64,000 nt of DNA, from NCBI RefSeq assembly GCF_021646545.1, contig NZ_JAKIRP010000002.1:558001-622000 (forward strand), given 5' to 3'. This stretch comes from Chitinophaga filiformis. Its GTDB lineage: Bacteria > Bacteroidota > Bacteroidia > Chitinophagales > Chitinophagaceae. The notes under the pieces were generated by a model. It made no database searches, had not been told where the DNA came from, and was given only the letters and a program-made list of their open reading frames with translations. Below are positions 43,649 through 52,328 of the stretch, one piece after another (position 1 is the first letter of the stretch; each line of letters opens with the position of its first letter). Position numbers and translations under genes: made by a program.

Positions 43649-44632
43649 TCAGTTGCAATAGCTTCTATCTACATAAATTTTTGAGCCTCCAGACATGTAA
43701 TAGCATCCACCTCTTGGTCCTCTAATATATCTGGTAGATTGTTTGTACGTTTGTTTTTGTGTCGAGGAACCTTTTGTTTCTGAAGTAACGCGACTTGTTA
43801 CTGCCGGCGTGACATTTTGTTGTTCTGGAATGTAGTCGTAGTTTGGCTCGTACTTGTAATAACGTCTGCTTTTGTAAGTTGCTATATCAGCGTTTGCCGC
43901 TTCTATTTTATCTATGCTATCGGACAAATCATTTTTATTTACGAAACCCTCTATATCTTCCAAGCCAACTTTCACATAAGGCGTGTTGTCATTGTAACCT
44001 AAAAATTTCAGATATGAACCTAAATAAACTTTCCCGATGGTTTTGCCTTTGTCAGAAGGTTTGTTTTTTAAAAGAGTGAACTCCTTGTTTACAAATAAAT
44101 AACCTTGCACTCTTTCGGCAAAAGCTAAACTATCAGCAATTCTTTTTTGCTCTGCTCTCTTTGCAGTTTCGGTGCTGTCTTTGATACGCTTTTCTGTCTG
44201 TGTGAGCTTTTGTTCATATTTCCGATATTCTTTCAATTCGTTTTCATAATACTCTGTCGCCCAATCTTTGTCCAAAGCTTCTAATGTGGTTATGTCGTCA
44301 AAGTAATAAGGTATTTTTAAATGCTCATTATTCTTGTAAAGCTCATAGAAGTTGTCAAGTTGATTTTGTATTCTTACGATGTAGCTTTTTGCATCGCTAA
44401 TTATCTTGTTTTCCGGCACACGTAGCACTTTAATCATTGAGCCGTTGATTTCAAGCTCAGAAATGGAACTTTCAATTGACTTTTTCTTTTTGCCATCTTT
44501 GATTTTCCCTACAATGCCTCTTCCCAAACCTGCGCCTAATTCAATAGCAGAACCAGGGGCAATTTGTGCAGAACAGGTCAACATCGAAAGAATGCAAATT
44601 ACAAAAGCAAATAGTTTCAAAAAATATCTCAT
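43649..44632 (-). CDS. Hypothetical exported protein with SH3-like domain
   Basis: From ATG 44632 it has 327 residues: signal peptide (MRYFLKLFAFVICILSMLTC, lipobox-like LTCSAQ), a region with GLGRGIVGKIKDGKKKK, a charged coiled-coil segment at about 130-170 (YENELKEYRKYEQKLTQTEK), an SH3-like domain at about 180-240 (VNKEFTLLKNKPSDKGKTIG, KVGLEDIEGFVNKND), and a Cys-containing C-terminus (RGPRGGCYYMSGGSKIYVDR). The frame is open to 44704, but 44632 gives a normal signal. The function is unknown. It is AT-rich like the DUF2075 gene and part of the accessory segment. Confidence 0.72.
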   Translation of the reverse strand: MRYFLKLFAFVICILSMLTCSAQIAPGSAIELGAGLGRGIVGKIKDGKKKKSIESSISELEINGSMIKVLRVPENKIISDAKSYIVRIQNQLDNFYELYKNNEHLKIPYYFDDITTLEALDKDWATEYYENELKEYRKYEQKLTQTEKRIKDSTETAKRAEQKRIADSLAFAERVQGYLFVNKEFTLLKNKPSDKGKTIGKVYLGSYLKFLGYNDNTPYVKVGLEDIEGFVNKNDLSDSIDKIEAANADIATYKSRRYYKYEPNYDYIPEQQNVTPAVTSRVTSETKGSSTQKQTYKQSTRYIRGPRGGCYYMSGGSKIYVDRSYCN

Positions 44633-44704
44633 AATTATAGGATTGTAGAATAGCAGATAACGTTTGTTACCACTATTATACACTATTTTTCGACAAAAAC
44701 GCAA

Positions 44705-45230
44705 TTTCCACTCCTGCCGGTGTTCCCAAGGCCGTTGTCGTGTCTTCTGACCGACAACAGAAGTCGGTAATAGGCTAACGGGTTAGATCGAAGCGACACA
44801 ATCTGCGGGATCTTCCTACCGCCCTTATCTGGAAGACGTCCCTCTACCTCAACTCGCGTAAGTCAGTAGTAGCGAAGCGATCTCCTTTGATTTTGTCGAA
44901 TTGATCAATTGCAATTTAGTTTTTACCATATCGAACGAAGACTAGGGGGTGAAAAACAAAGCATAAGGGATATTTTGAATGTGCATTAACTATATCATTA
45001 TATCGAGATTCAGTTGATAGAACCTTTTGAGCAAGCAGAAGTTGAGGGATATCAATGGCTTTACGATTTGGATTGATCTATAGACTTGCTATTTTCTCCT
45101 GGCAATACATGGTAATCCTTGCGAAGCTTGAAACGTTAAAGAATCTCTCAGTTAAAAACTTTATCCATGGAACCTGTTATAGGTTGAAGAAGAGTAGATT
45201 ATATCAAGAAGGAATTATGCATTAAACAAA
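44705..45230. other. Gap without recognisable intact gene
   Basis: About 530 bp. Short protein-like stretches occur (for example IQLIEPFEQAEVEGYQWLYD at 45010-45070 and a 38-codon frame near 45108-45225), but none is complete or recognisable. It is probably decayed mobile DNA. Confidence 0.4.
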
Positions 45231-45271
45231 AAATCCGCTAGTGGAGCGGATTTCCTGTTTTACGTGCCCAG
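45231..45271. repeat. Stem-loop plus GTGCCCAG sequence, att-like copy 1
   Basis: A perfect 9-bp stem (AAATCCGCT at 45231-45239, complement at 45245-45253) is followed by GTGCCCAG at 45264-45271 and then TGATGGTACGTTTTCGATT. The order hairpin then GTGCCCAG is the same as at 47561-47640 and at the tRNA-Leu (57517-57561). It may be a leftover attachment site. Confidence 0.4.
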
Positions 45272-45289
45272 TGATGGTACGTTTTCGAT

Positions 45290-46234
45290 TGCGCTGTGCC
45301 AAGTCCGTGAGGTGGGGATTTTTTTTAGATGAAACACCTCTTAATCACCCGGCAGGTAACCAATCCTGTCCGACAAGGTCTAGTCAACCATCGGAAGCGA
45401 GTGTTGCGTAGTCGTCAGAGATGATGGCACGAAGCGTAGACAGTGACTGCCGAAGGTATGCTATTGAGCCTCGAAATGTTCCTGTATGTTGAAGCTTTAG
45501 TTGTTCGAAAAGCTAAAGCAACATCAAACCTGCGCTATAGACGAGTGGGGGCGATTCGATCGGGGTCTGAGAACATATCAAAGGCAGACTGGGGTGATAC
45601 GGGAACACAGGAGAGCCTAAAGTCTCCAAACGGAAATCGGTATATAGGATTGACCGAACAAGAATAATCCAGGCTTACAAGGTTTATATCGTCACCTTGT
45701 AAGCGCCAAGAAAAGGCGATATCGGGAGGTATCCGAACCGAGAGAAATTGAAGGTAAGGAGAAGGACGAAGGCAGTCTTAGCATCCTCATAGTACCGTTA
45801 GAAGGGTGGGAAATCAGCTCTATGAAAGCCACTTATTAGGGAAGAGGGATGTCTGTTTGCGGAACTAGCATCTTAGCAACACCAAATGTACCAGAGACAT
45901 GAACGAAGTGTTAACAGTAGAGATGCAGATAACGGCCCGGGCAAGGAAGCATCGGGGAGAAGCGCTGACTAACCTGCATGATTTTATAGATATCAGACTA
46001 TTGCATGACAGCTTCGATTCCCTGAATAAGAAGGGTGCAAGCGGAGTAGATGCGGAGAAATGGACTGATTACAATAGACAAAGAAATGAGAGAATCCCCG
46101 AGTTATTGACGGCTTTTAGGAGCGGTAACTACCGTGCACCCAACGTCCGGGGGGTATTTATACCTAAAGGAGATGGAAAGCTGCTCGCACGGATCTGTGG
46201 GGGAGCGGGGAGGTAACGAACCGCTCTACCCGGA
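45290..46234 (+). mobile_element. Internally deleted group II intron
   Basis: A ~600-bp structured, ORF-poor 5' part precedes the start of a group II intron reverse transcriptase at 45899. The reading frame stops abruptly after the first RT motif and runs into GCTCGCACGGATCTGTGGGG, which is the 3' half of intron domain V. A domain VI-like hairpin with GAGCGG/CCGCTC arms and CTCTACCC follows, ending near 46234. So most of the RT and the 5' half of domain V are lost, and the intron can neither splice nor move. The 5' boundary near 45290 is approximate. Confidence 0.75.
45899..46216 (+). pseudogene. ltrA: Group II intron reverse transcriptase/maturase, N-terminal fragment
   Basis: This 105-codon frame starts MNEVLTVEMQITARARKHRG and shows the intron RT N-terminus (LHDSFDSLNKKGASGVDAEK, then YRAPNVRGVFIPKGDGKL, where intact proteins continue RPLGIP). 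After GDGKL the codons LARICGGAGR come from intron domain V RNA sequence, not from RT. All catalytic motifs (including YADD) and the maturase domain are absent. Full proteins have 400-600 residues. Confidence 0.85.
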
Positions 46235-46381
46235 ACCAGATAATGTTGATGATAAGAAAGTTATTAACTAAGGTCTAGTTGTTATTGAACTTTTTACAGA
46301 GATTAATATCGGATTAACCTGCCGAAGTCAGCATAAAGCTATTTTTGAAAATTATTCTTTAAACAGAGCGTGAATAGTTTT

Positions 46382-47404
46382 ATGGATAAAGTATACAAGG
46401 AATGGTTTTCACGAATTAAATATAAAGTTCAACAGGCACAGTTACGAGCCGTTAGTAATTTCAATACCATTTTGATTGAACTTTACTGGGATCTAGGGAG
46501 AGAAATTGTAGCAAGGCAGGCCGAGTTTAAATGGGGGGACAATTTTCTTCAACAGCTATCCACAGACTTAAAAGCAAGTTTCCCTCAAATAAATGGATTT
46601 TCCCGGAGGAATTTATATACGATAAGACAATGGTACTTATTCTTTTCTCAACAATTTGAATTTGTGCCACAGCCTGTGGCACAATTACCCTGGTCATATC
46701 AAAGAACGGCGATTTCCAAAGTAAAAGACATAGATATTGCCATTGTCTATGCAAATGCTACTCATAAAAATAGCTGGTCCCGTGATACGCTGGAAGCAAA
46801 CATAAAAAATAGTTACCATTTAAGGTTTGGAAAGGCGGATCATAATTTTAAAACAACGCTTCCGAAACCTCAGTCCGATTTGGCCGTAGAAAGTATAAAA
46901 GATCCATATCATTTCGACTTTCTAGGGTTAGAGGATGATGCTCAGGAACGTGAAATAGAACAGGCGCTTACACGAAGAATTATGGACTTTATGTTAGAGC
47001 TTGGGAAAGGCTTTGCATTTGTCGGACGTCAATATAAACTGGAAATAAATGAATCAGATTATTTCTTGGATTTGCTGTTCTATCATTTGCATCTACGATG
47101 CTATGTGGTAATAGAATTAAAAGCGGGCAAATTCAAGCCAGAATATGCAGGTAAGTTAAACTTCTACTTATCTGCTGTGGATAGTCAGCTAAGGCATTCA
47201 ACTGATAATGCCTCAATAGGGATCATCTTATGTAGGATGAAAGACAAAATAGAGGTTGAATATTCCCTTCGTGATATGAATAAACCTATAGGCGTTAGCG
47301 CTTTTGAGTTGTCCGAAATCATTCCTGAAGATTTAAAGACTCAACTTCCTACGATAGAAGAAATGGAGAGGGGCCTGATTGATGAACATCAGGTAGTGGA
47401 CTAA
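46382..47404 (+). CDS. YhcG/DUF1016-family PD-(D/E)xK nuclease
   Basis: From ATG 46382 this is about 340 residues. It has an N-terminal DUF1016 helical domain (about 1-140; IELYWDLGREIVARQ, FPQINGFSRRNLYTIRQWYLFF, PWSYQRTAISK) and a C-terminal PD-(D/E)xK domain (about 190-330; ESDYFLDLLFYHLHLRCYVVIELKAGKF with Asp and Glu-x-Lys). YhcG-type proteins are putative endonucleases often found beside restriction-modification genes and in mobile DNA. Here no methylase or R-M partner is adjacent. A GTG at 46370 is an alternative start. It follows the truncated intron by about 150 bp. Confidence 0.9.
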   Translation: MDKVYKEWFSRIKYKVQQAQLRAVSNFNTILIELYWDLGREIVARQAEFKWGDNFLQQLSTDLKASFPQINGFSRRNLYTIRQWYLFFSQQFEFVPQPVAQLPWSYQRTAISKVKDIDIAIVYANATHKNSWSRDTLEANIKNSYHLRFGKADHNFKTTLPKPQSDLAVESIKDPYHFDFLGLEDDAQEREIEQALTRRIMDFMLELGKGFAFVGRQYKLEINESDYFLDLLFYHLHLRCYVVIELKAGKFKPEYAGKLNFYLSAVDSQLRHSTDNASIGIILCRMKDKIEVEYSLRDMNKPIGVSAFELSEIIPEDLKTQLPTIEEMERGLIDEHQVVD

Positions 47405-47454
47405 TTAGGTGATACATATGGTAGCATGGAAGACTGGAGATTCATAAAGCAAGG

Positions 47455-47478
47455 CATGATTGCGATGGCTCTATTATT
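47455..47478. repeat. 24-bp direct repeat, left copy (right copy at 57454-57477)
   Basis: An exact 24-bp sequence starting CATGATTGCGATGGCTCTAT occurs here and again at 57454-57477, in the same orientation, about 10 kb apart. The flanking bases differ at both sides. The two copies bracket the segment with the beta-helix gene, IS66, the ATPase operon and the DUF6602 gene. The right copy lies about 77 bp before tRNA-Leu. Confidence 0.8.
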
Positions 47479-47551
47479 ATTACAATAACGACCGAATCAA
47501 GCAAAACTAAACGGCTTGAGTCCTGTACAATACCGAACTCAAGGCGCTTAA
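47478..47551 (+). pseudogene. C-terminal remnant of an IS3-family transposase (OrfB)
   Basis: The strand reads YYYYNNDRIK in one frame and, after a 1-bp loss near 47508, AKLNGLSPVQYRTQGA-stop in another. Joined, these give the typical C-terminus of IS3/IS150-family integrases (YNNDRIKAKLNGLSPVQYRTQ). No further part of the element is seen upstream. Confidence 0.7.
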
Positions 47552-47560
47552 TCTTTTATA

Positions 47561-47640
47561 AACCCGTCTAACCTGAAGGGGCCACTTCAATTAGCGGGTT
47601 TGTCGTTTTTTGTGCCCAGTAGCGGAACGTTTTCAAACCA
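47561..47640. repeat. Stem-loop plus GTGCCCAG sequence, att-like copy 2
   Basis: An imperfect hairpin from AACCCG at 47561 to CGGGTT ending at 47600, then TGTCGTTTTTT, is followed by GTGCCCAG at 47612-47619 and TAGCGGAACGTTTTCAAACC. This resembles the complement of a degenerate tRNA 3' end and matches copy 1 at 45264 (GTGCCCAGT..(T/C)GG.ACGTTTTC). It also works as a plus-strand terminator. Confidence 0.45.
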
Positions 47641-47970
47641 AATGGTATTGATTATTAACAAGCTGTATTCTGTGCATAGTCAAATTAGTTTGTTTTATAT
47701 TTCTTGACAATCTCATGGAAGAATGTTAGTCTTTCGACAAGTTGTCTTACCACCCCTGGAACCTTGACATTCTTCTACGCTTTCCCGGTATTACTCTAAT
47801 AACCTTCTCACTGTATGCTGATTGTGGTCGATTAATTGCATGCAGGTATAGGCCGACGCTGGCGGCTACCATCCCGGTAGGCTAAAGATGTTATCACCTG
47901 CGTCGCCGTATATTTTTAGGCGACGAAGGTGATGATAACATCAAAAAGTGCGGGTAGTACGTTTGTACTT
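47641..47970. other. Gap without gene before the beta-helix gene
   Basis: About 330 bp with no convincing frame. Between 47840 and 47945 there is an interrupted inverted repeat (CACCTGCGTCGCC ... GGCGACGAAGGTG, near 47896-47933) that can form a hairpin and may end the convergent minus-strand transcript. Confidence 0.4.
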
Positions 47971-49404
47971 TTAGACGTTAAGGCTTATCACCCACCATGT
48001 GCCGCCGTCACTTTTGTATATCACACATTCGCCTGGTGCAATCAGGCTCTTGTCACCTGTAGATACTCCGTTAACGGTTATATTCTGGGTTCCAATATTG
48101 CGGACACCTACTTCTCTACGCCGCCAGGAACTTGCAGTAGGAAGATTAACTACACCAGGTGTGGTCGTGCGGTTCATAAAAACCATTCCTATTCCTTCCG
48201 CTACCGAATAAGATTGAACACTTGTAGTCACATCCTCTGGATCGAAAGGAACCCACCTGGTAACTCCGTTCAACTTAGCTCTTATGATATAGCGACCTGA
48301 AGCATTTCCGTCCAGGTTATTGAAACTTAGTACATCGTTAGTCGTTTCATTAAAGGCGGTAAATGCATCGTTAAAGTTGATACATGTAAATTTCCCATTG
48401 ACTCCGGCAAAAGAAATATCGCCGATTTTACTCGTGCTGGTAGTATAGAGTGTTCCGTAGAAAATAGTGCCTGTTGCCAGCCCTCCAGTGACCCAGTAAT
48501 TCTCATAGGCGGCTGTAAGCCATACTTTGTTATCTGGCGCCGAAAGGCTGTTTGTGTTATCTTCACGGAAATAGAATTTGTTGGTTACTGCTGGCGCCTC
48601 TACGCGGCTAAGAAAAAAATCATTGTTCACCGCACCTTCTGCATAAATACCATTCTCAACTCCTTCGAGGCCCACATCTCTTATGGTATTCGTTTCAGGC
48701 CTCGAAGTTCCGGAAATGCGTTCAAACTTGATACCATAGGTCCCCCCGGCTGGTCCACTCGTACCGCCGCCCAGTTGCCCACCTTCTACCGTGTTTCGGT
48801 TGCACCAGGTACTGCCGTCTACTGAAAAAAGGATTGCTGTTCGATTTGAACGAAGTGACCCTGTGATTCGGACTGTATTGTACTGTGCGCCGTCCAATAC
48901 GCCCTGATTTACTCCTGCAATATTGATTGCATTTCGGAAACTAAGCAGGCGATTCACTTCAACATAGCAGTTTTGGGTATTACGTAATAAAATCCCGGTT
49001 CCCTGATAAGCATCATACTGGGTTGCATTCGAGGCTGACGGATTAGTACCGGTTAATACGCCGTAAAATTGAAGACGGTGAAAAAAGCCCTCGACGACAA
49101 ATCCGTCGCCATCAAAAGTTAAATCACCGTAGGTGTATAGAACAAACTTTTTAGCACTCGTATTTTTCGGCTGAATTAGTTCAAGCGCATCATTAAAATA
49201 CCAGTTTCCATGAGGAATGATCATGGGTTGACCATCATTAACATCAGCTACCATATCGTTAAAGGCGGTAACATTAGCGGCTTTTGCCAGTGCGGAGCTG
49301 TCGTTTGCAATGCCTCCATACTGATCGATGGATATGGCGTCAGCTAGGGTGAAAATGGAACTAACACTTTTGGGAGAAGAATCGGGATTACTGTTTTTTT
49401 TCAT
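47971..49404 (-). CDS. Right-handed beta-helix protein, phage tail-spike-like
   Basis: From ATG 49404 it has 477 residues, without a signal peptide. The N-terminal part is pectate-lyase-like (ISIDQYGGIANDSSALAKAA ... MIIPHGNWYF), the middle has repeated short beta-strands with Asn, Thr and Gly turns (NTVRITGSLRSNRTAILFSV, NTIRDVGLEGVENGIYAEG), and the C-terminus (RREVGVRNIGTQNITVNGVS, APGECVIYKSDGGTWWVI) is typical of phage tail-fibre or spike ends. It could be a glycan-binding or depolymerising spike. No other phage structural genes are near, so it is an orphan inside the mobile region. Confidence 0.7.
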   Translation of the reverse strand: MKKNSNPDSSPKSVSSIFTLADAISIDQYGGIANDSSALAKAANVTAFNDMVADVNDGQPMIIPHGNWYFNDALELIQPKNTSAKKFVLYTYGDLTFDGDGFVVEGFFHRLQFYGVLTGTNPSASNATQYDAYQGTGILLRNTQNCYVEVNRLLSFRNAINIAGVNQGVLDGAQYNTVRITGSLRSNRTAILFSVDGSTWCNRNTVEGGQLGGGTSGPAGGTYGIKFERISGTSRPETNTIRDVGLEGVENGIYAEGAVNNDFFLSRVEAPAVTNKFYFREDNTNSLSAPDNKVWLTAAYENYWVTGGLATGTIFYGTLYTTSTSKIGDISFAGVNGKFTCINFNDAFTAFNETTNDVLSFNNLDGNASGRYIIRAKLNGVTRWVPFDPEDVTTSVQSYSVAEGIGMVFMNRTTTPGVVNLPTASSWRRREVGVRNIGTQNITVNGVSTGDKSLIAPGECVIYKSDGGTWWVISLNV

Positions 49405-49546
49405 AACACAAGGGTTTAACAATAGTGATATTTTACTTATTCTATAAATGTACGATTACTGACTGCACCCATTGGTATAGTCGGCCGTTGCTGGTATCGT
49501 TGTATCCCTACGAGCAACAGCATCTATGTGGTAATTCAGGAGAGGC

Positions 49547-51052
49547 TTAACTTTGCTTAAGTTTCCAGTTATGTGGAAGAAGTTCTTTGATTCGGTTTAC
49601 GGGATAGCTGGCTATTCTACTGAGAACGTCCTGTAACCATTCGACAGGGTCAACCTTATGCATTTTACAAGTCCCAAGCAAGCTATATAGCATTGCGGAT
49701 CTTCTCGCAGCCTCATGTGAGCCCGCAAACAGATGATTTTTTCGACCCAGTGCTATAGGTCTTATAGAGTTTTCAATCGGGTTGTTATCTGGTAACAGAT
49801 GTCCTGTTTGAGCATATGCGCATAGTTTATTCCATCTTTTTATGCTATAAGCCAGTGCTTGTCCAATTGGGCTCTTAGGAAGAACTTGTGGATACTGGTT
49901 AATCATCCATACCCCTAACTCTGCGAGGATAGGAACAGCCTTCTCAAAACGGTGAGATTTACGATCTGCTATATCATATGCCTGAGCATTGCATTCCCGC
50001 TCTATTTCATAGAGTAACTGCATTTGCTGAAGAACATGCTCCGCACGGCTGCGGTCATGCTCCATCGCATCCACAAAATATCTCCGTGCGTGAGCCATAC
50101 AATGAATGAGATTTATTCCACTGCTTTCGGCAATCGTATCGTAGACCTGGTAACCATCCGTCTGGATTGTACCTTTAAATTTTTTCAACATTTGTGCGGG
50201 GCCATCTTTATTGCGGCCCTCCTGGTAATCGAAGACTACCAGCTTGCTTATGCTGTCCTGATAGGCCCAAAAGAAGCCTCGATGAGTTTTTCCTTTCTTA
50301 TCCTTGTCCAGCACTGGCATGGGGCTCTCGTCGCACTGTATGTAGTCAGCATTAAGTACCTGATCGACGAGGGCTCCATAAAGAGGGGTTATCAGGTTAG
50401 CCGCAGCACCAACCCAATCCGTCAACGTCGAGTACGGAAGTTTTACCCCGGAACGCTCAAAACGTTGCATTTGACGATACAGTGGTAAGTGATCAACAAA
50501 TTTATCGATGATCATCTGTGCTAACAGCCCCGGTCCTGCAATGCATTTCGGCAATGGCATGTCTGGCAATGGTGCTGTTATTATCTGAGAGAAGTCTACG
50601 GCATTAGATTCCGGTGCCAGGTACTTGGGCCGGATGTATCGTTTGACATATAGTTCTGCAGCCTTGTATTCCAAAACTTCTGTTTCCAGTTGCCCAATCC
50701 TCTTGCTTCCTTGTGGAAGATCTATCGGATCAATGACAATTTCCTCTCTGCGTAAGTGATCGGGTAGTTTATTTCTACCTGGGTGCTGAACCGGTTCCGT
50801 ATTGATTTTGTTACGAGTATAGGAGATTTTCTGGGCACTTACAATACTGCTGGTGGCCGTTTGGCCAGCTTTTATATCCAGCGACAATTGCTGTACTGAC
50901 GCCTCTGTGGAAACAAACTTCTCGTGGCGGCTACCAAAGATCATTTTCTTCAATACTGCCAGCTCATGCTTTAACTGGCTGATGGTTTGTTCTGCCTGTT
51001 CATAACGTTCCTTATAATCAATGTTGGGGTGTTGCTGCATCACGAGATGCAA
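49547..51052 (-). CDS. tnpC: IS66-family transposase (TnpC, DDE)
   Basis: This 501-residue transposase has a leucine-zipper-like N-terminus (YEQAEQTISQLKHELAVLKK), the IS66 TnpC domain motif region (DLPQGSKRIGQLETEVLEYK, CIAGPGLLAQMIIDKFVDHLP), a DDE core (YIQCDESPMPVLDK, TIQTDGYQVYD, NNPIENSIRPIALGRKN) and the C-terminal IS66 tail (LFAGSHEAARRSAMLYSLLG). It is the last gene of the element, 38 bp after tnpB. Confidence 0.97.
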   Translation of the reverse strand: MHLVMQQHPNIDYKERYEQAEQTISQLKHELAVLKKMIFGSRHEKFVSTEASVQQLSLDIKAGQTATSSIVSAQKISYTRNKINTEPVQHPGRNKLPDHLRREEIVIDPIDLPQGSKRIGQLETEVLEYKAAELYVKRYIRPKYLAPESNAVDFSQIITAPLPDMPLPKCIAGPGLLAQMIIDKFVDHLPLYRQMQRFERSGVKLPYSTLTDWVGAAANLITPLYGALVDQVLNADYIQCDESPMPVLDKDKKGKTHRGFFWAYQDSISKLVVFDYQEGRNKDGPAQMLKKFKGTIQTDGYQVYDTIAESSGINLIHCMAHARRYFVDAMEHDRSRAEHVLQQMQLLYEIERECNAQAYDIADRKSHRFEKAVPILAELGVWMINQYPQVLPKSPIGQALAYSIKRWNKLCAYAQTGHLLPDNNPIENSIRPIALGRKNHLFAGSHEAARRSAMLYSLLGTCKMHKVDPVEWLQDVLSRIASYPVNRIKELLPHNWKLKQS

Positions 51053-51090
51053 TGTTAGACAATCATTCTGTAAATATTGTTAGCGCGAAG

Positions 51091-51453
51091 TTAACGGCTG
51101 GCATTTTTTTGATTATATCGTTTTCGATAGTGCACCTTTTCCAGGCTAATCCCCTGCAAGATCAATATCAGCTGGCTATAGTTAATCACCACATGTGTTT
51201 GGTCGTGCAGGAATGGTGGTAATTCAAACGTACCTTCCTCTAATCGTTTATGAAAGATGGCAAAGCCATCGCCCTGCCAAACGAGTAATTTCAGCTGGTT
51301 GCGATTACTATTCAGGAAAATAAACACGTCTATCGACAACGGGTCCACCTTCATCTGGTCTCTGGCGATAGATGCCAGGCTATAAAAGCTCTTGTTGATG
51401 TTAATGGGGGATCTGTAAAGGAAATACCTGCATTCTGGGTTTAAAGCAATCAT
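51091..51453 (-). CDS. tnpB: IS66 accessory protein TnpB
   Basis: This 120-residue protein is the IS66 Orf2/TnpB (YFLYRSPININKSFYSLASI, DVFIFLNSNRNQLKLLVWQG, FAIFHKRLEEGTF), needed with TnpA and TnpC for transposition. Its start overlaps the end of tnpA by 4 bp, so the two are translationally coupled. It is not related to the IS200/IS605 TnpB nuclease. Confidence 0.95.
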   Translation of the reverse strand: MIALNPECRYFLYRSPININKSFYSLASIARDQMKVDPLSIDVFIFLNSNRNQLKLLVWQGDGFAIFHKRLEEGTFELPPFLHDQTHVVINYSQLILILQGISLEKVHYRKRYNQKNASR

Positions 51454-51800
51454 CTTTCTGCGGATAATAGTTCATTGAGGAAAGACACCGGAACAGGATG
51501 GTTGATTATGAGTTTCCTATTATCAGGCAACAAGTATTCAGCAAAAGGAATTACCGGGTTCGATCTTTCTGGAATCAGGGCAACAAAAGATCCAGGTTGA
51601 TTTACTTTGGACTTTCTCTTACGCCCCATATCGAACTGCTTTATCCAGTTCTTCAACGCATTTACTGATATTTGCTTTTGTTCACAAAATACTTTCATCT
51701 TCAGGTTACTTTGCTGCCATTCAGAAAGTAGTCGCTTCTTTTCAGTGATAGACAGACGCACAGCTGATGCTGCCCTTGGTTGTGATAAATCTTGGATCAT
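51450..51800 (-). CDS. tnpA: IS66 accessory protein TnpA
   Basis: This 116-residue protein has a helix-turn-helix-like N-terminus (RLLSEWQQSNLKMKVFCEQK, QISVNALKNWIKQF), as in IS66 Orf1 proteins, followed by a small beta-rich tail (FVALIPERSNPVIPFAEYLL). It is the first gene of the IS66 element, 38 bp from the right inverted repeat. Confidence 0.92.
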   Translation of the reverse strand: MIQDLSQPRAASAVRLSITEKKRLLSEWQQSNLKMKVFCEQKQISVNALKNWIKQFDMGRKRKSKVNQPGSFVALIPERSNPVIPFAEYLLPDNRKLIINHPVPVSFLNELLSAER

Positions 51801-51869
51801 AATGAGCGCAAACTAATCACTTTCGATGATTAGGAGAAGATGCTGTTGCTCGTAGGGATACGTATCGTT

Positions 51870-52328
51870 GGTGATTTTAATTCAGCACATTACAATGCTA
51901 TGCAAGACGTAAACACATAGAAGGCTTTCTGGTTTCGGTTTGCCAAAATTCATTTTGGCGCTGCCAGTTATGGCATGTGTATGCCATTTTAATCCTTTAG
52001 AAATGCTATGAGGAGTGTAAGGGACGTTAACTTTTTTCTTTTAGGCTTGTTAAACTATATGTTTAATAAGAATCCCCCAGGTTTTCAACTTGATCCACTT
52101 GGGATCAAGTTGAAAACCTGGGGGATTCTGGATTTAAGCATAGATCTTAGCTAAGCATGTCTAATATGCTAAATTTAAACATGACCTACAGGTGCACTTG
52201 ATGATCAACTATCGGACTAAATCAATCAATGATATAAAAAACATGATATCATATCACGGCCCCAGTATTGTAAGTCACTATTCTTAAATTAGTTTTAAAG
52301 AGCCTGCAACAATTCATAAAATTAACAA
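51870..52328. other. Gap between IS66 and the three-gene operon
   Basis: No gene seen. It contains a hairpin GCCAAAAT/ATTTTGGC around 51953-51970 and the 28-bp inverted repeat at 52069-52129. The rest is AT-rich. Confidence 0.45.
52069..52129. repeat. 28-bp perfect inverted repeat with 5-nt loop
   Basis: Arms at 52069-52096 and 52102-52129 are perfectly complementary, with loop ACTTG. The inner 16 bases of each arm, GTTTTCAACTTGATCC, recur as a tandem pair at 57423-57454. There is no T-run, so it is not a standard terminator. Two abutting inverted ends of a lost insertion sequence would look like this. Confidence 0.8.

Larger units (their letters stand above)
49494..51869 (-). mobile_element. 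Intact IS66-family insertion sequence with target duplication
   Basis: Perfect 24-bp inverted repeats are at 49502-49525 (starting GTATCCCTACGAGCAACAGC) and 51838-51861. They are flanked by an exact 8-bp target duplication GTATCGTT at 49494-49501 and 51862-51869, the size typical of IS66. Inside, tnpA, tnpB and the main transposase gene are all open on the minus strand. The perfect repeats and duplication indicate a recent insertion, possibly still active. Confidence 0.95.

Noticed and set aside
45899..46216. Reverse transcriptase as part of a retron or DRT defence system
   Set aside because: The N-terminal sequence and the flanking domain V/VI show a group II intron fragment; catalytic motifs are absent.
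51091..51453. TnpB as an RNA-guided nuclease
   Set aside because: This is the IS66 accessory TnpB, unrelated to IS200/IS605 TnpB.
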